From: Bacillota bacterium
Lineage (GTDB): Bacteria; Bacillota; UBA4882; UBA10575
Reading direction: 5' to 3'
Length of the DNA stretch: 36,690 bases
Assembly (NCBI GenBank): GCA_012839115.1
Contig: DUNX01000115.1
Coordinates: forward strand, 1 to 36,690
In this document: positions 16,511-25,880 of the stretch, piece by piece
How positions within the stretch are numbered: position 1 is the first letter of the stretch
How the letters are laid out: each line of letters opens with the position of its first letter
Notes under the pieces: generated by a model
The model's database searches: none
What the model was told of the DNA's origin: nothing
Seen by the model: only the letters and a program-made list of their open reading frames with translations
Position numbers and translations under genes: made by a program

Positions 16511-19500
16511 TTAAAACCAGATGTTATAAAAGACCCGCCACTGCCATCCTTGGTTTGTTGAATACTCTCCCAACAGCGAAAGGTTGAGGGAGAGCCGTCC
16601 TTCCAAGGTCCAGACCTCTTCCGACAAAGTGCTCAGGCTCCGGCTATAGGAAAGAAAAACATCCCGGCCCAGCGCCTTGCCGACGTTCATCCGCAAACCA
16701 CCGAGATCCCTATCCTGTTCCAGGCTGAAAAGATCAACCTGAATCAACTCCCGGAACTCATCAAAAAACGGTCCCAGGATCCCGTCGGTCACTGCCGCGA
16801 TATTTCCCCTGATAAGCTTGATTAGGGAAAGACTCTCGGGGTCCTGTAACTGTTCGGACCAGTTGAGCAAGGCAAAAATCTCTTCTCTACTCCGCAACGG
16901 GTTGGACGAAAGAGTAAAGAACAAATCATCACCGGCCCAGCCCTGTGTAGCCAGGGTAATCTGAGTGCCGGTTAAGAAGAGCGACGCCTCCAGATCAAGG
17001 TAGGGCACGGCACCATATTCCGGCCGGAATTCCGCTTTAGCCTGGGTAACCTGGAAAGTATCCCCATAAACATTGACCCAGCCACGGCCGGCACTGAGTT
17101 CACCGGTAATTTCCGGTGCGGATAATCTGCCGCCCACATGCAAATTACCGTTCAGGGGAATACTGGCCAGACCGTACTGGCGAAAATACACGTCCCTCCC
17201 GGCTTTCAAATCAAGGTCAAGCCGTAAATCGAAATTGGCCGGAGGACCGTTGGAAGAAGCCAGGCTGATGCGGGTCTTTTCTACTAAAACATCTCCTTTG
17301 AGCAGAGGGTCGGTTACCGGACCGGTAAGCGAAACTTCCGCATCGAACTCCCCGTCAAACACGGCACTGGTATAATAGAGGTTATGGCCGCCAATCTTGA
17401 GCTCCAGCTTCTCCGGGCGAATTCCGCTCATCAAAATATAACCTTCGCCCCGGAAATTTCCCCGGCCGTAACGGCCGGCGAGTTTTTCCAGGTCTATCCG
17501 GTCCCTGGCAAATTTCAGTTCGATCCCGACACCCCGTAATTTTTCCGGCAATCCGGGGAGATTCCCGCTGACTCCTGCGGCTTTTACCTCTCCGTCCAGA
17601 TAAAAGCGGCCTTTTTCTTCTTCCAGGGTCAGATCCCCGTGGATGGTTCCACTGCCGAACAATGGTTGGGGAAGGAAAAGGTTGAAGAGGGCCATCTCTG
17701 CCCCGGCCAAAACCAACTGCAATTCGGTTCCGCCGGTCTCTTCTGTTGCGACCGGCGGTAACAAGAGCGGTTTGAACCAGTTATAATCCAGGGGAATCCG
17801 GCCGTGGAAAGAAAACTTCTTCTGGAGTTCTTCTCCTTCTAAATAAAGGCCCGACCCGGCCAGCCGGCCGGAGACGGTAAGCCCGGGGAAAGAGAAGCCA
17901 TTTACCGCCAGTCCTTTGCCGGAACCGGTAAACTCACCGGTAACACCTTGGCGGCTCATTTCTACCGCCAGTTGGAGATCAACCTCTCCACTGGAGAATT
18001 TGCCGTAACCGGCCAAAACAGCCAAGGGGGGCAGGGAAAAATCCTCCATATCCAGTATTGCCCGGAATTCCTGGCCCGGCCTGTAGAAAGCGGTGGCCGC
18101 CAATTGTCCCTCCCCGCCGGACTCCATAATGAGCAGGCGGTTTAGAAATACCGTAGAACCCTGGATCTGAAGATCGGCTTCACCGGTTACGGGAAGGTCT
18201 CCCAGCAGTCCCTCTTCCAGCCGGGCCATGACCGTAACTGCCGGACTCTCCAGGGGCCCGAAAAGCTGAAAAGTACCGGTAACCCGTCCGGTCACCGCTA
18301 CCGCCGGCGAGATCTCGAAAAGCCGTAGAAATTCGGAAACTTCTGCTTTTTCCAGCCATAATTCCAAATTCATTGCGGGTTCGTCTTTAAAGTCGACCTC
18401 TCCGTAAGCCTGTAATTCCTGGGATCCCCGGAAGACCTTCATCTCCTCTATTGACAAGACCTCTTCTTTCCACTGGACCTTACCGGTGACCTTCTCCAGG
18501 GGAAACCCGGCGATATTCAACTGATCAGCCTCAACCTTACCGGAGATCACCGGTGAAGCAAAAGCACCCTTTATTTTGGCATCCAGTTTTAAAAAGCCGG
18601 TGAGTTCCTGATTATAGCCGGGAATCTCTAAAGCGGACAAGGAAAAGCCATCGGCTGTGACCGCAAGGTCAAGGCCTTCATTGCCAATGACCCCGCTAAC
18701 CACCAGTTCTTCCCGGCCCTTCTGCAGTCTGGCATCGCTCAGGTGGATTTTCCCGTCTTTCCAGGAAAAGTAGATCTCCCCACGGTCGACCGGGAAGTTC
18801 CCGACGAGCAAATCCCCGGCAAGAAGATAACCGTTAACCACAGGCCGGGGGCCGCCGCGGGCTGTGAACGCCAAATCAGCCATGCCTTTGAGCGCGGGGT
18901 ACTCCTGCACCGGGCGACCGGTCAGCGACAACAAAGAGACCAGATCGTCGCAGAAAAAATCATTCCCTTCCGCCCTTATCTCATAGGCCAAGCCATCTTC
19001 CCAGGATACTTCTCCGTCAATCGCCAACCGGCCACCGCCGGTCAGGAAATAAGAGTCGGCGATCCGCAACCGGCTGCCTTCCATCTCCGCCCGCAACAAT
19101 AACCGGCCGGGGTGTGAAACCCCTTCATGACAGAGGCCATGTAGCTCCAGCCATCCGGCGCCTGTAGGTCCGGCTTCTTCGCGTACGTGTTCAAAAAGGA
19201 ATGTACCGGATAGTTTTCCTGACAAACCGGCGATCTGGGCCGCCGCCGGACCCAGCCATTCCGGGCAGAACTCCAGACTGCGACAGACCGCCTCCCCATA
19301 ATAGCGGCCGCCCTCCGGCTCCCACCAGCCGGTGAGAACACCCCGGCCGCCCGTGGTTTCCTCCAGGGTCAGTCCGGCGGTGAACCGGGTACCGTCCCAG
19401 GAGTATTTTCCTGCCAGAGTCCGGTATTCCCATTCTGCGATGGCGCCGCCGGTAACCTCCAGCCGGCCCTTACTCTGCAGGCGGGATAAAGGCCCGAAAA

Positions 19501-20950
19501 AATCGGCTTGAAAATCCCCCCGTCCGGCAAGGGCGGGTATTTTTTGTTGTAAATCGCTTCCGGGAAAGAATTCCGCGAGGGGAAGATCCGCCAGGTTTAT
19601 TCCCTTGCCTGTGATCTCCAGGTCAACAACTGGTTCTTCTGCCAGGCCGCACAGTTCTCCCGTCACCAGGAATCTGCCGCCAAAAGCGTTAAATTCCAAG
19701 CGGTCAACGGTAAACCCGTCGTCATCAAGGCAGTAGTCTCCGGCCAGCCACAGATCATTAATACGCCATCCGGTTCCCGGGATCCGTAACCCGGCGCCGG
19801 CCAGACGGATCTCTCCTTTTACTTCGGGACTGGATAAGGCCCCCCGGATCTGCAGGTTCACTCCGGCTTTCCCCGCCGGTTCCAAGTCGCGCAAAAACGG
19901 CCAGAGGCTTGTCCATTCCGCCAAGGGAAAATCCTCCGCAGACAACTGCAGGTCCACATAGAATGTCTCTTCCGGCTGGATCCGGCCGGAAAACGCCAGG
20001 CTCCCTCCGCGGTAATACCCGCTAAACTTCTTAACATCAATCTCTTCCGGAGAAACAATAAATTCTGCTTCTATCCCTTCCAACGGTTCCGGAATTCCGG
20101 CATACTCCGCAGTCACTCCAGCCGTTTTTACCCGGGCATAATCCAAAGTCGTGCCCTTTTGCTTTTGCCAAAGCAGGCGCAGGGAAAAATCGGCCATCCC
20201 TTCAACCAAAGAAAGTTCCGGTAAGAACTGAAAGCGGGTGTTGACCAAGCCCGCCCATAACGCAGCCGAGGAATTGCTGGAACTTATTTCATAGTAGCCG
20301 TGCTTGTCTTGGTAGCAATGCTCAAAAAACAACCTGCCCCGGGCCTGGGAGTCAAGAACACTGGAAAACCGCCCGGCCGCGGTGACCTGTGGATATGCCC
20401 TCAGGTCCACCCGCCCGTGGATACTGGTGAAATCCCCCCACGGCCATTGCCTGGATATAACCGGGTCTCTCCCCGTCCTTACCTTAAGATCACCGCCGCT
20501 TATTCCTACTACGATCCGCGGCATGTTCACGGGTTCTTTTTTCTTCCTGATTTTGGGAAAATTGAGGCCGCCCCGTTCCGTAGCGTCCAGCCACAAAACA
20601 GGCCCGTCCAATTCCACACCACGCAGGGCCTCACTGGTTTTTTGCCCAAAAAGAAGAGCAAACCAGTTACAGCGGATCCGCACCCGTTCCGCAGTAAGCA
20701 ACGGTTGGCCATCCAGGGTATAGACCTTTACCCCCACCAATTCCGGGCGAAAAAAAGAAAAACGCAGCCCTTCGATGTCAACCTGAATCAGCCAGTGTTC
20801 TTCTAATGCTTCTTCTATTTTTTCCGTCAGGGTCATCAATGTTTTGTTATAAACAGAATTAGCACGCGGACTGAAGAGGAAAAAAAACACCCCGCCTATA
20901 AGCAGGCCTGCGCAGAGAAGAAAGATCAAGAACCTTTTTACAGGGGCCAC
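16511..20950 (-). CDS. tamB: TamB/AsmA-like translocation and assembly protein
   Basis: The giant protein (about 1480 residues) has a single N-terminal membrane helix (FLIFLLCAGLLIGGVFFFLF). A very long beta-rich periplasmic stretch of repeated AsmA/DUF490-like units follows, ending in the conserved TamB C-terminal domain (SAPEITGELSAGRGWVNVYGDTFQVTQAKAEF in outline, then LNWSEQLQDPESLS). TamB-type proteins span the periplasm and are implicated in phospholipid transport and barrel assembly. I favour the GTG at 20950, 7 bases from GGGGAGG; in-frame ATGs at 20971 and 20956 are alternatives. It lies between the S55 protein and bamA on one strand. Confidence 0.9.
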   Translation of the reverse strand: MAPVKRFLIFLLCAGLLIGGVFFFLFSPRANSVYNKTLMTLTEKIEEALEEHWLIQVDIEGLRFSFFRPELVGVKVYTLDGQPLLTAERVRIRCNWFALLFGQKTSEALRGVELDGPVLWLDATERGGLNFPKIRKKKEPVNMPRIVVGISGGDLKVRTGRDPVISRQWPWGDFTSIHGRVDLRAYPQVTAAGRFSSVLDSQARGRLFFEHCYQDKHGYYEISSSNSSAALWAGLVNTRFQFLPELSLVEGMADFSLRLLWQKQKGTTLDYARVKTAGVTAEYAGIPEPLEGIEAEFIVSPEEIDVKKFSGYYRGGSLAFSGRIQPEETFYVDLQLSAEDFPLAEWTSLWPFLRDLEPAGKAGVNLQIRGALSSPEVKGEIRLAGAGLRIPGTGWRINDLWLAGDYCLDDDGFTVDRLEFNAFGGRFLVTGELCGLAEEPVVDLEITGKGINLADLPLAEFFPGSDLQQKIPALAGRGDFQADFFGPLSRLQSKGRLEVTGGAIAEWEYRTLAGKYSWDGTRFTAGLTLEETTGGRGVLTGWWEPEGGRYYGEAVCRSLEFCPEWLGPAAAQIAGLSGKLSGTFLFEHVREEAGPTGAGWLELHGLCHEGVSHPGRLLLRAEMEGSRLRIADSYFLTGGGRLAIDGEVSWEDGLAYEIRAEGNDFFCDDLVSLLSLTGRPVQEYPALKGMADLAFTARGGPRPVVNGYLLAGDLLVGNFPVDRGEIYFSWKDGKIHLSDARLQKGREELVVSGVIGNEGLDLAVTADGFSLSALEIPGYNQELTGFLKLDAKIKGAFASPVISGKVEADQLNIAGFPLEKVTGKVQWKEEVLSIEEMKVFRGSQELQAYGEVDFKDEPAMNLELWLEKAEVSEFLRLFEISPAVAVTGRVTGTFQLFGPLESPAVTVMARLEEGLLGDLPVTGEADLQIQGSTVFLNRLLIMESGGEGQLAATAFYRPGQEFRAILDMEDFSLPPLAVLAGYGKFSSGEVDLQLAVEMSRQGVTGEFTGSGKGLAVNGFSFPGLTVSGRLAGSGLYLEGEELQKKFSFHGRIPLDYNWFKPLLLPPVATEETGGTELQLVLAGAEMALFNLFLPQPLFGSGTIHGDLTLEEEKGRFYLDGEVKAAGVSGNLPGLPEKLRGVGIELKFARDRIDLEKLAGRYGRGNFRGEGYILMSGIRPEKLELKIGGHNLYYTSAVFDGEFDAEVSLTGPVTDPLLKGDVLVEKTRISLASSNGPPANFDLRLDLDLKAGRDVYFRQYGLASIPLNGNLHVGGRLSAPEITGELSAGRGWVNVYGDTFQVTQAKAEFRPEYGAVPYLDLEASLFLTGTQITLATQGWAGDDLFFTLSSNPLRSREEIFALLNWSEQLQDPESLSLIKLIRGNIAAVTDGILGPFFDEFRELIQVDLFSLEQDRDLGGLRMNVGKALGRDVFLSYSRSLSTLSEEVWTLEGRLSLNLSLLGEYSTNQGWQWRVFYNIWF

Positions 20951-20989
20951 CCCCATCCCTCCCCGGTGCATACCCTAGGTAATTCAACG

Positions 20990-22816
20990 TTAAGGTGCAG
21001 ACTTTGTTCCGGAAACCCCGGTATTTTCTTCCCCATTTTCCTCGTTCTCCGTGGCTTCCTCGGCAATGACCTTGACAATTACCTGTTTTTCCCCAACCAA
21101 ATAATAGTTGGTGGGGACCGTCCATTTCTTACCGGAAGAAGATTCGGCGTAATCATCACCGGGCTCTTCCGGTGGATAGAGCGGATAAGCCTCCACTACC
21201 AGCTCATTATTGGCCGGGCGGGTAAGGAACTTCTTCACCAATTCCTCCAGCGAAGTAACGGATTCCAAATCCTCCAGCCCTTCTTCAGTACCCACCTCCG
21301 GTATCTCCCCGGCTTCTTCCTCTTCCTCGCCCACAGTTATTTTGTAACTGCTGCCGTGGGCGGAAAGGATCCATTCCCCGGGGGAGAAATCCTCCGGGAT
21401 CTTTACTTCCAACGGGACATCCACTTCTTCCCCGCGGAAGGGAAGAATCACCCCGGTCACAGTCAACTCCTCTCCGGGGTAAAACTCTTTCTTGGGTAGA
21501 TCAAGCCTGGTTAACCTGGCACGCAAACGCTCCGCGGTAATTTCAATACCCACCGCGATCTCATCGATCTTTACTTGTAGAAATTCATTATCCGTCAGCA
21601 ACTGGAGAAACCTGCCGATTTCACTAATTGCCGCAACGGCTATATCTTCACCGTAATAAATGTTCTCCCGTTCGATAGCGGGGAGATTTTCACCGGTCAC
21701 TTTAAAACGGATCGTCGCCGTACCGGGTCCGATTCTGTCCAAAGTCCGGTCGATAAAACTCAAAACCCCTGCCAATGCCAACCCGGGTAAAAGCTGCTCA
21801 TCACGGATGGCCTGAAAACTGTACTCCCCTTCCCTGCCGGTTTCCTTATCCAAAACCCGTGTTGACACTTTAACTGTTTGCGGTATCGTCCCCAGTTCAC
21901 CCGCAACGCCGGCGCCCCGGTCCCTGGTCACCCGGGCCCGGACGGGAAGTGCGGTTCCCAGCTTAAATGACATGATGTTACTGTTGATCACATCATGGAT
22001 ATAGGCCCCTCCCGCCCCATACTCCACAACACCCCGGTTCAAAAACGGATGCCCGAAGGCAAGGAAACGCCGGTTTTCAATCCAAGTAATAGTGCCCAAG
22101 GCCGCCACCTGGTAATCACCGTCGGCCAATAGCACAGAAAAAGAGCCGCCGGGAAGAAAATTCCGTTCCTCTTCGTTTTTTCTCTTCGCCCGCGCCTGCG
22201 AACCGGCGGCTACCGGAAAAACCAGGTCCTCCGGTAAGGAGGCTGAAAGCAAACGAAAAGCCCGCGGGTTTGGATCGGAAAGCAAAAGGGGAGTAGCCAC
22301 CGGCCGGGCCTGCAAAAATAGATCGCCGGTGTTTTTCTCCCCAAAGGCCACTCCTGTAAACCCATCCAGACCGCCGCGTTGAAAATAATAAACCTCCCGG
22401 CCCAGGTTTACCGGTTTATCCCAAAGCTTCAACATGTCTTCGATGGGAGTCACCAAACCGTAACGGGGATCGGCATTGGTAAAACCGTAACCGACCGCTC
22501 CGGCCAGCCGGTTCTCAATAAAGACCGGACTACCGCTCATTCCCGCAGAAATGCCCGGCCTGTCTCCTGTAAATTTGATTAAAATAAAATGGCGTACCGG
22601 GCCGCTCCCCTCGACCACCCCAACAATCTCCACGGGAAAAGATTCGATCTTATCCCCTCTTAATACCGTATGACACCCGGCTTTCATCCCGGGCTTAATC
22701 TCCGCCAGCGGGAAAAAATTGGGCGCCGTCTCGCCTGCTGTTTCTGTAAAAAGAAACGGGAACAAAAGGAGGAATAAAAACCAGCCCCTATGGAGTGATC
22801 TCATTTTTTTTACCAT
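20990..22816 (-). CDS. SpoIVB-type peptidase S55 domain protein
   Basis: The 608-residue exported protein has a signal sequence (WFLFLLLFPFLFTETAGE). The S55 region has the conserved opening LAEIKPGMKAGCHTVLRGDKIESFPVEIVGV, the Ser motif GMSGSPVF (S94/S96) and the His motif LAFGHPFLNRG (H256). Here the Ser motif precedes the His motif, as in the large S55-domain proteins of diderm bacteria and unlike sporulation SpoIVB. No PDZ domain is evident. The C-terminal half holds beta-sandwich-like segments and an acidic linker (EEEEEAGEIPEVGTEE). Its location between transglycosylase and tamB suggests an envelope role. The ATG at 22804 is an alternative start. Confidence 0.85.
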   Translation of the reverse strand: MVKKMRSLHRGWFLFLLLFPFLFTETAGETAPNFFPLAEIKPGMKAGCHTVLRGDKIESFPVEIVGVVEGSGPVRHFILIKFTGDRPGISAGMSGSPVFIENRLAGAVGYGFTNADPRYGLVTPIEDMLKLWDKPVNLGREVYYFQRGGLDGFTGVAFGEKNTGDLFLQARPVATPLLLSDPNPRAFRLLSASLPEDLVFPVAAGSQARAKRKNEEERNFLPGGSFSVLLADGDYQVAALGTITWIENRRFLAFGHPFLNRGVVEYGAGGAYIHDVINSNIMSFKLGTALPVRARVTRDRGAGVAGELGTIPQTVKVSTRVLDKETGREGEYSFQAIRDEQLLPGLALAGVLSFIDRTLDRIGPGTATIRFKVTGENLPAIERENIYYGEDIAVAAISEIGRFLQLLTDNEFLQVKIDEIAVGIEITAERLRARLTRLDLPKKEFYPGEELTVTGVILPFRGEEVDVPLEVKIPEDFSPGEWILSAHGSSYKITVGEEEEEAGEIPEVGTEEGLEDLESVTSLEELVKKFLTRPANNELVVEAYPLYPPEEPGDDYAESSSGKKWTVPTNYYLVGEKQVIVKVIAEEATENEENGEENTGVSGTKSAP

Positions 22817-22991
22817 CCCTTATATTTTTTACTCTCTTATCTCATAAGAGAAGAAACTGCCCTGTTTTTAGGGGAAAATGCCGGTGGCGCTACTACGTCC
22901 GTATAGTTACCTATAAACTATTCTTTTTCCTCCCTGAATCTCCTCCTTATAATCGTCAATCTTCCGGAAGAAATCAACCTGGGATCTTCTT
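22817..22991 (-). other. Structured spacer between transglycosylase and S55 gene
   Basis: This 175-base spacer contains, in transcription order, a perfect palindrome TCTTCCGGAAGA (22960-22971), two purine-rich ribosome-site-like tracts not followed by a credible gene, a hairpin ATAGTT-loop-AACTAT (22903-22921), and a perfect 8-bp hairpin TCTCTTAT-GAG-ATAAGAGA (22833-22851). The last lies 17 bases before the ATG of the S55 gene. No T-run follows, so these look regulatory rather than terminating. Confidence 0.45.
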
Positions 22992-23537
22992 TTATTTTTT
23001 CAAGAGGTTTTCATAATTGGTAAGTACCTGTGAAACATAAAACCTGGTCTCCCGTGGCCATTCTTCATTTTTTGCGATCCGGGTAGGGCCGGCATTATAA
23101 GCGGCCAGGGCCAACGGCACCGAATTGAACCGGTCCAGCATCTTCCGGAGATATGCCGTGCCGCAGTCGATGTTGGGACGAGCTTCACGCCAGTCAAACC
23201 CGTTGATTTTATCCGGCATTACCTGCGTAAGACCACGGGCGCCCTTCCGGGAAACGGCTGTTTTGCGAAACCCGCTTTCTGCAGCAATCAGCGAGGTAAT
23301 CAACCGCGGGTCGATCTTATGACGTTCACTTGCTTCCAGGATCCCCAAGATAATCTCATCCAGATCCGCTTGGGAAAGCGCAGGCTGATAATGGCGGATA
23401 AATAATTCGATCTGAAAAAGCAAATCGTTTTCCTGTTTTCCTGTTGGCTGCGGTGGTTCGGGAGCTAATAAAGGCTGGGAGCAAAGAAAAAGCCCGCCCA
23501 GGGCAAAAAATATCACCAACAACAATCGCCAACCCAT
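22992..23537 (-). CDS. Lytic transglycosylase (SLT domain)
   Basis: From the ATG at 23537 (AAAGGAG 10 bases upstream) the protein is 181 residues. A signal or anchor sequence (LLLVIFFALGGLFLCS) is followed by a Slt70-type lysozyme fold. The catalytic Glu is E87 in LIAAESGF, followed by the signature KGARGLTQVMP and LALAAYNAGPTRI. It cleaves peptidoglycan to anhydromuramyl ends. It lies next to a class A PBP, pairing synthesis and cutting of the wall. The Cys after the hydrophobic run (LFLC) is a poor lipobox, so lipidation is uncertain. Confidence 0.92.
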   Translation of the reverse strand: MGWRLLLVIFFALGGLFLCSQPLLAPEPPQPTGKQENDLLFQIELFIRHYQPALSQADLDEIILGILEASERHKIDPRLITSLIAAESGFRKTAVSRKGARGLTQVMPDKINGFDWREARPNIDCGTAYLRKMLDRFNSVPLALAAYNAGPTRIAKNEEWPRETRFYVSQVLTNYENLLKK

Positions 23538-23762
23538 GAATTTAATACTCCTTTCTCCAGTACGCGTAGACGCGCAAGAAATATACAAGCCGTCACAATT
23601 TTAAGTTTCGTTTCCACAAAGATCAAGAACCCGCCAGGCGTCGCCGGTCAAGAATAAAGGGAAGAAAATCCTTCCGGGGTACCAAATCTCCCCCCGTTCA
23701 AAATTATGCCTGCTTTTCCCGGCCTATGCCGTTTTTCCACTCCCTCTTCCCGCCAACAAAAA

Positions 23763-23783
23763 CCCCCCCTGCTAAAGGGGGGG
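23763..23783 (-). terminator. Intrinsic terminator after the PBP gene
   Basis: On the minus strand a CCCCCCC-TTTAGCA-GGGGGGG hairpin (7 G:C pairs, 7-base loop) is followed at once by TTTTT. It lies 57 bases beyond the PBP stop and likely ends the DUF4349-PBP transcript, so the transglycosylase gene would start a new unit. Confidence 0.85.
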
Positions 23784-23839
23784 CGAACCATGTTGCCAAA
23801 AAGAAAACTTCCCGTAAATTTTGTAGTCCCCTGTCTTAC

Positions 23840-25732
23840 TCAAGGCGGGGGGAACTCCTGCACCGGTCTGCGAACCAAGGCCCGCCGCACAAATTCTCCC
23901 CAATACCCGGCGGCTGTTGCGCTACCGAGCACCTGGTCGCCGACTTGAAGCGGGGAGCGGTCATCATTCCCGATCCACAAAACCGCCAGTAAGTCGGGGG
24001 TATAACCAACAAACCAGGCATCTGTATTCTCGCTGGAAGTACCGGTTTTGCCAGCAGCCGGTCGCCCCGGATCCGCCTGCACACCGGTCCCGCCGGCGAT
24101 TACCTCCCGCATCATCCAGGTAACCACTGCGGCGGTACGCGGCTGAAGGACCTGTTGCCGGCGGAGGCGCCCCCGCCGGAGTTCCCGGCCACTGCTGTCT
24201 TCCACCCGCAAAACAGCGGTGGGCTCCGACCGGATCCCACCGCCGGCCAGCGGCGTATAGGCCGTTGCCAATTCCAGAGGGGTAACTCCTTGCGTCAAGC
24301 CACCTAAAGCCAAAGGCGATAAAGCCCGGTCGTTCCTCCGGCCTTCGCCGACCAACGGCAGTCCCATCCGGCCGAGAAAGGCAAATACGCGGTCAACGCC
24401 CATTTCGTGGACGAGGCGTACCGGAACCGTGTTCACGGATTCAGCCAGGGCTTGCCAAAGAGGGATTACTCCCCGGTAACGCTGGTCATAATTTTGCGGC
24501 TGCCACTCCTGGCCGTTAACCATATAAACCACCGGTTCGTCGATCACCCGGGTATTCCGGTCATAACCCTCTTCCTCCACCGCTGCCGCAAAAACCAGGG
24601 GCTTCACAGCGGAACCAATTTGCCGCCGGGCTTGAGTTGCCCGGTTAAATTGGGAATAGCGGTAATCCCGCCCGCCGGCCATGGCCAGGATTTCACCGGT
24701 TTTGGGGTCCAAGGCCACCAGCGCCCCCTGGGGCCCTCCTTTTGCGTCACTGGGCAGCAGGGATATGATCTCCTCGGCCGCCTTTTGGATAAAAAGATCA
24801 ATTGTACTATGGATCCGCAAGCCTCCACCGCGAATATACCGGGTCGACCATCCGTATTCGCCGGCCAAAACCTCCTGGATATAATCGGCAAAATACCCGC
24901 CGCGGGTCATTCTCTCCGGTACCGCCTTGACCCCCAGGGGCGTCTCTTTCAGTTCCTCCAGTTCTTTAGAGGTCAAGACACCTGCTTCTTGCAGGCGGGT
25001 AAGAACCAGGTTCCTCCGGTCTTTTGCCCTTTCCCCGTTGCGGAGGGGGGAATAGTATTCCGGGCCCCGGATCAGCCCGGCCAACAAGGCTACTTCCGCC
25101 GTACCGAGCTGGTCTATACCCCGGCCAAAATAAAAACGGGCCGCGGCTTCAACCCCGTAGACGCCGTGGCCAAAATAGATATCGTTCAAGTAGAACTCCA
25201 AAATCTCGTCCTTTGTGTACTCCCGTTCAATCTGAACCGCATAACTGATCTCCGCCAGTTTGCGCCGGACCGTTTTTTCCTGGGACAAAAGGAGGTTTTT
25301 CGCCAGTTGCTGGGTGATCGTACTTCCACCCTGCACCTGCCGGCCCCTGCGCAGGTTCTGGTAGAAGGCGCGCGTAATACCCTGCAAATCAAACCCGCGG
25401 TGTTCATAAAAACGCTGATCTTCCAAGATAATGACGGCCTTCCGGAAAAGAAACGGGATCTTTTCCAAGGGAAGCCAGATGACCCGGGCGGGGCTGAGGG
25501 TGGTGATTGTTTCCCCGTTCCGGTCATAAAGAACCGAAGCCCGGCGGTTCTCCGCCAAGAGCAGATGGATATCGGTCTCCCCCACCCAGGGGTTGTAAAT
25601 GAGAAAGACGATAAGGCTCAATCCGGCCAAGAAAAACAGGACCAACAACCACCGTAGCCGGTTGAGAAGGAGACGCGCCCGCACCCGCGGGAAACGGCGT
25701 TTTTTTTCATCGCTTCGTCCAGCAGCACCCAA
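23840..25732 (-). CDS. Class A penicillin-binding protein (PBP1A family)
   Basis: The 630-residue bifunctional enzyme has an N-terminal membrane helix (WLLVLFFLAGLSLIVFLIY). The GT51 glycosyltransferase domain carries catalytic E104 (EDQRFYEHRGFD) and QGGSTITQQLAKN. The transpeptidase domain has all three motifs: S374-x-x-K377 (GSAVKP), S432-V-N434, and K562-TGT. It polymerises and cross-links peptidoglycan. The first start is a TTG at 25732 with AAAGGGG about 13 bases upstream, which is loose, so the exact N-terminus is uncertain. An intrinsic terminator follows. Confidence 0.95.
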   Translation of the reverse strand: MGAAGRSDEKKRRFPRVRARLLLNRLRWLLVLFFLAGLSLIVFLIYNPWVGETDIHLLLAENRRASVLYDRNGETITTLSPARVIWLPLEKIPFLFRKAVIILEDQRFYEHRGFDLQGITRAFYQNLRRGRQVQGGSTITQQLAKNLLLSQEKTVRRKLAEISYAVQIEREYTKDEILEFYLNDIYFGHGVYGVEAAARFYFGRGIDQLGTAEVALLAGLIRGPEYYSPLRNGERAKDRRNLVLTRLQEAGVLTSKELEELKETPLGVKAVPERMTRGGYFADYIQEVLAGEYGWSTRYIRGGGLRIHSTIDLFIQKAAEEIISLLPSDAKGGPQGALVALDPKTGEILAMAGGRDYRYSQFNRATQARRQIGSAVKPLVFAAAVEEEGYDRNTRVIDEPVVYMVNGQEWQPQNYDQRYRGVIPLWQALAESVNTVPVRLVHEMGVDRVFAFLGRMGLPLVGEGRRNDRALSPLALGGLTQGVTPLELATAYTPLAGGGIRSEPTAVLRVEDSSGRELRRGRLRRQQVLQPRTAAVVTWMMREVIAGGTGVQADPGRPAAGKTGTSSENTDAWFVGYTPDLLAVLWIGNDDRSPLQVGDQVLGSATAAGYWGEFVRRALVRRPVQEFPPP

Positions 25733-25793
25733 GGCAGAAGATAACCCCTTTCACGCCTATTATCTCCTGCCCGTCGCCGGTTCTTGCATTCAT

Positions 25794-25825
25794 CGCGCGC
25801 AAAGCGCCAACGCGCTTTGGGCGCG
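25794..25825. repeat. Strong hairpin between DUF4349 and PBP genes
   Basis: CGCGCGCAAAGCGC and GCGCTTTGGGCGCG form a 14-bp inverted repeat with one mismatch around a CAAC loop. No T-run follows in either direction. A second GC palindrome, CCGCCGG-CGCCGG-CCGGCGG, lies at 25847-25866. Confidence 0.75.
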
Positions 25826-25846
25826 TGTGTACCTTCTCTTCTCCCG

Positions 25847-25866
25847 CCGCCGGCGCCGGCCGGCGG
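25847..25866. repeat. Second GC palindrome in the DUF4349-PBP spacer
   Basis: A 7-bp perfect inverted repeat CCGCCGG / CCGGCGG with a 6-base loop lies 14 bases beyond the DUF4349 stop. It is not followed by T residues. Confidence 0.55.
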
Positions 25867-25880
25867 TGCATACCTCCCTG

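Noticed and set aside
24407-25657. Long open frame (416 codons) antisense to the PBP gene
   Set aside because: The opposite strand has all GT51 and transpeptidase motifs in order. The antisense frame shows no recognisable domain and reflects GC-rich codon use.
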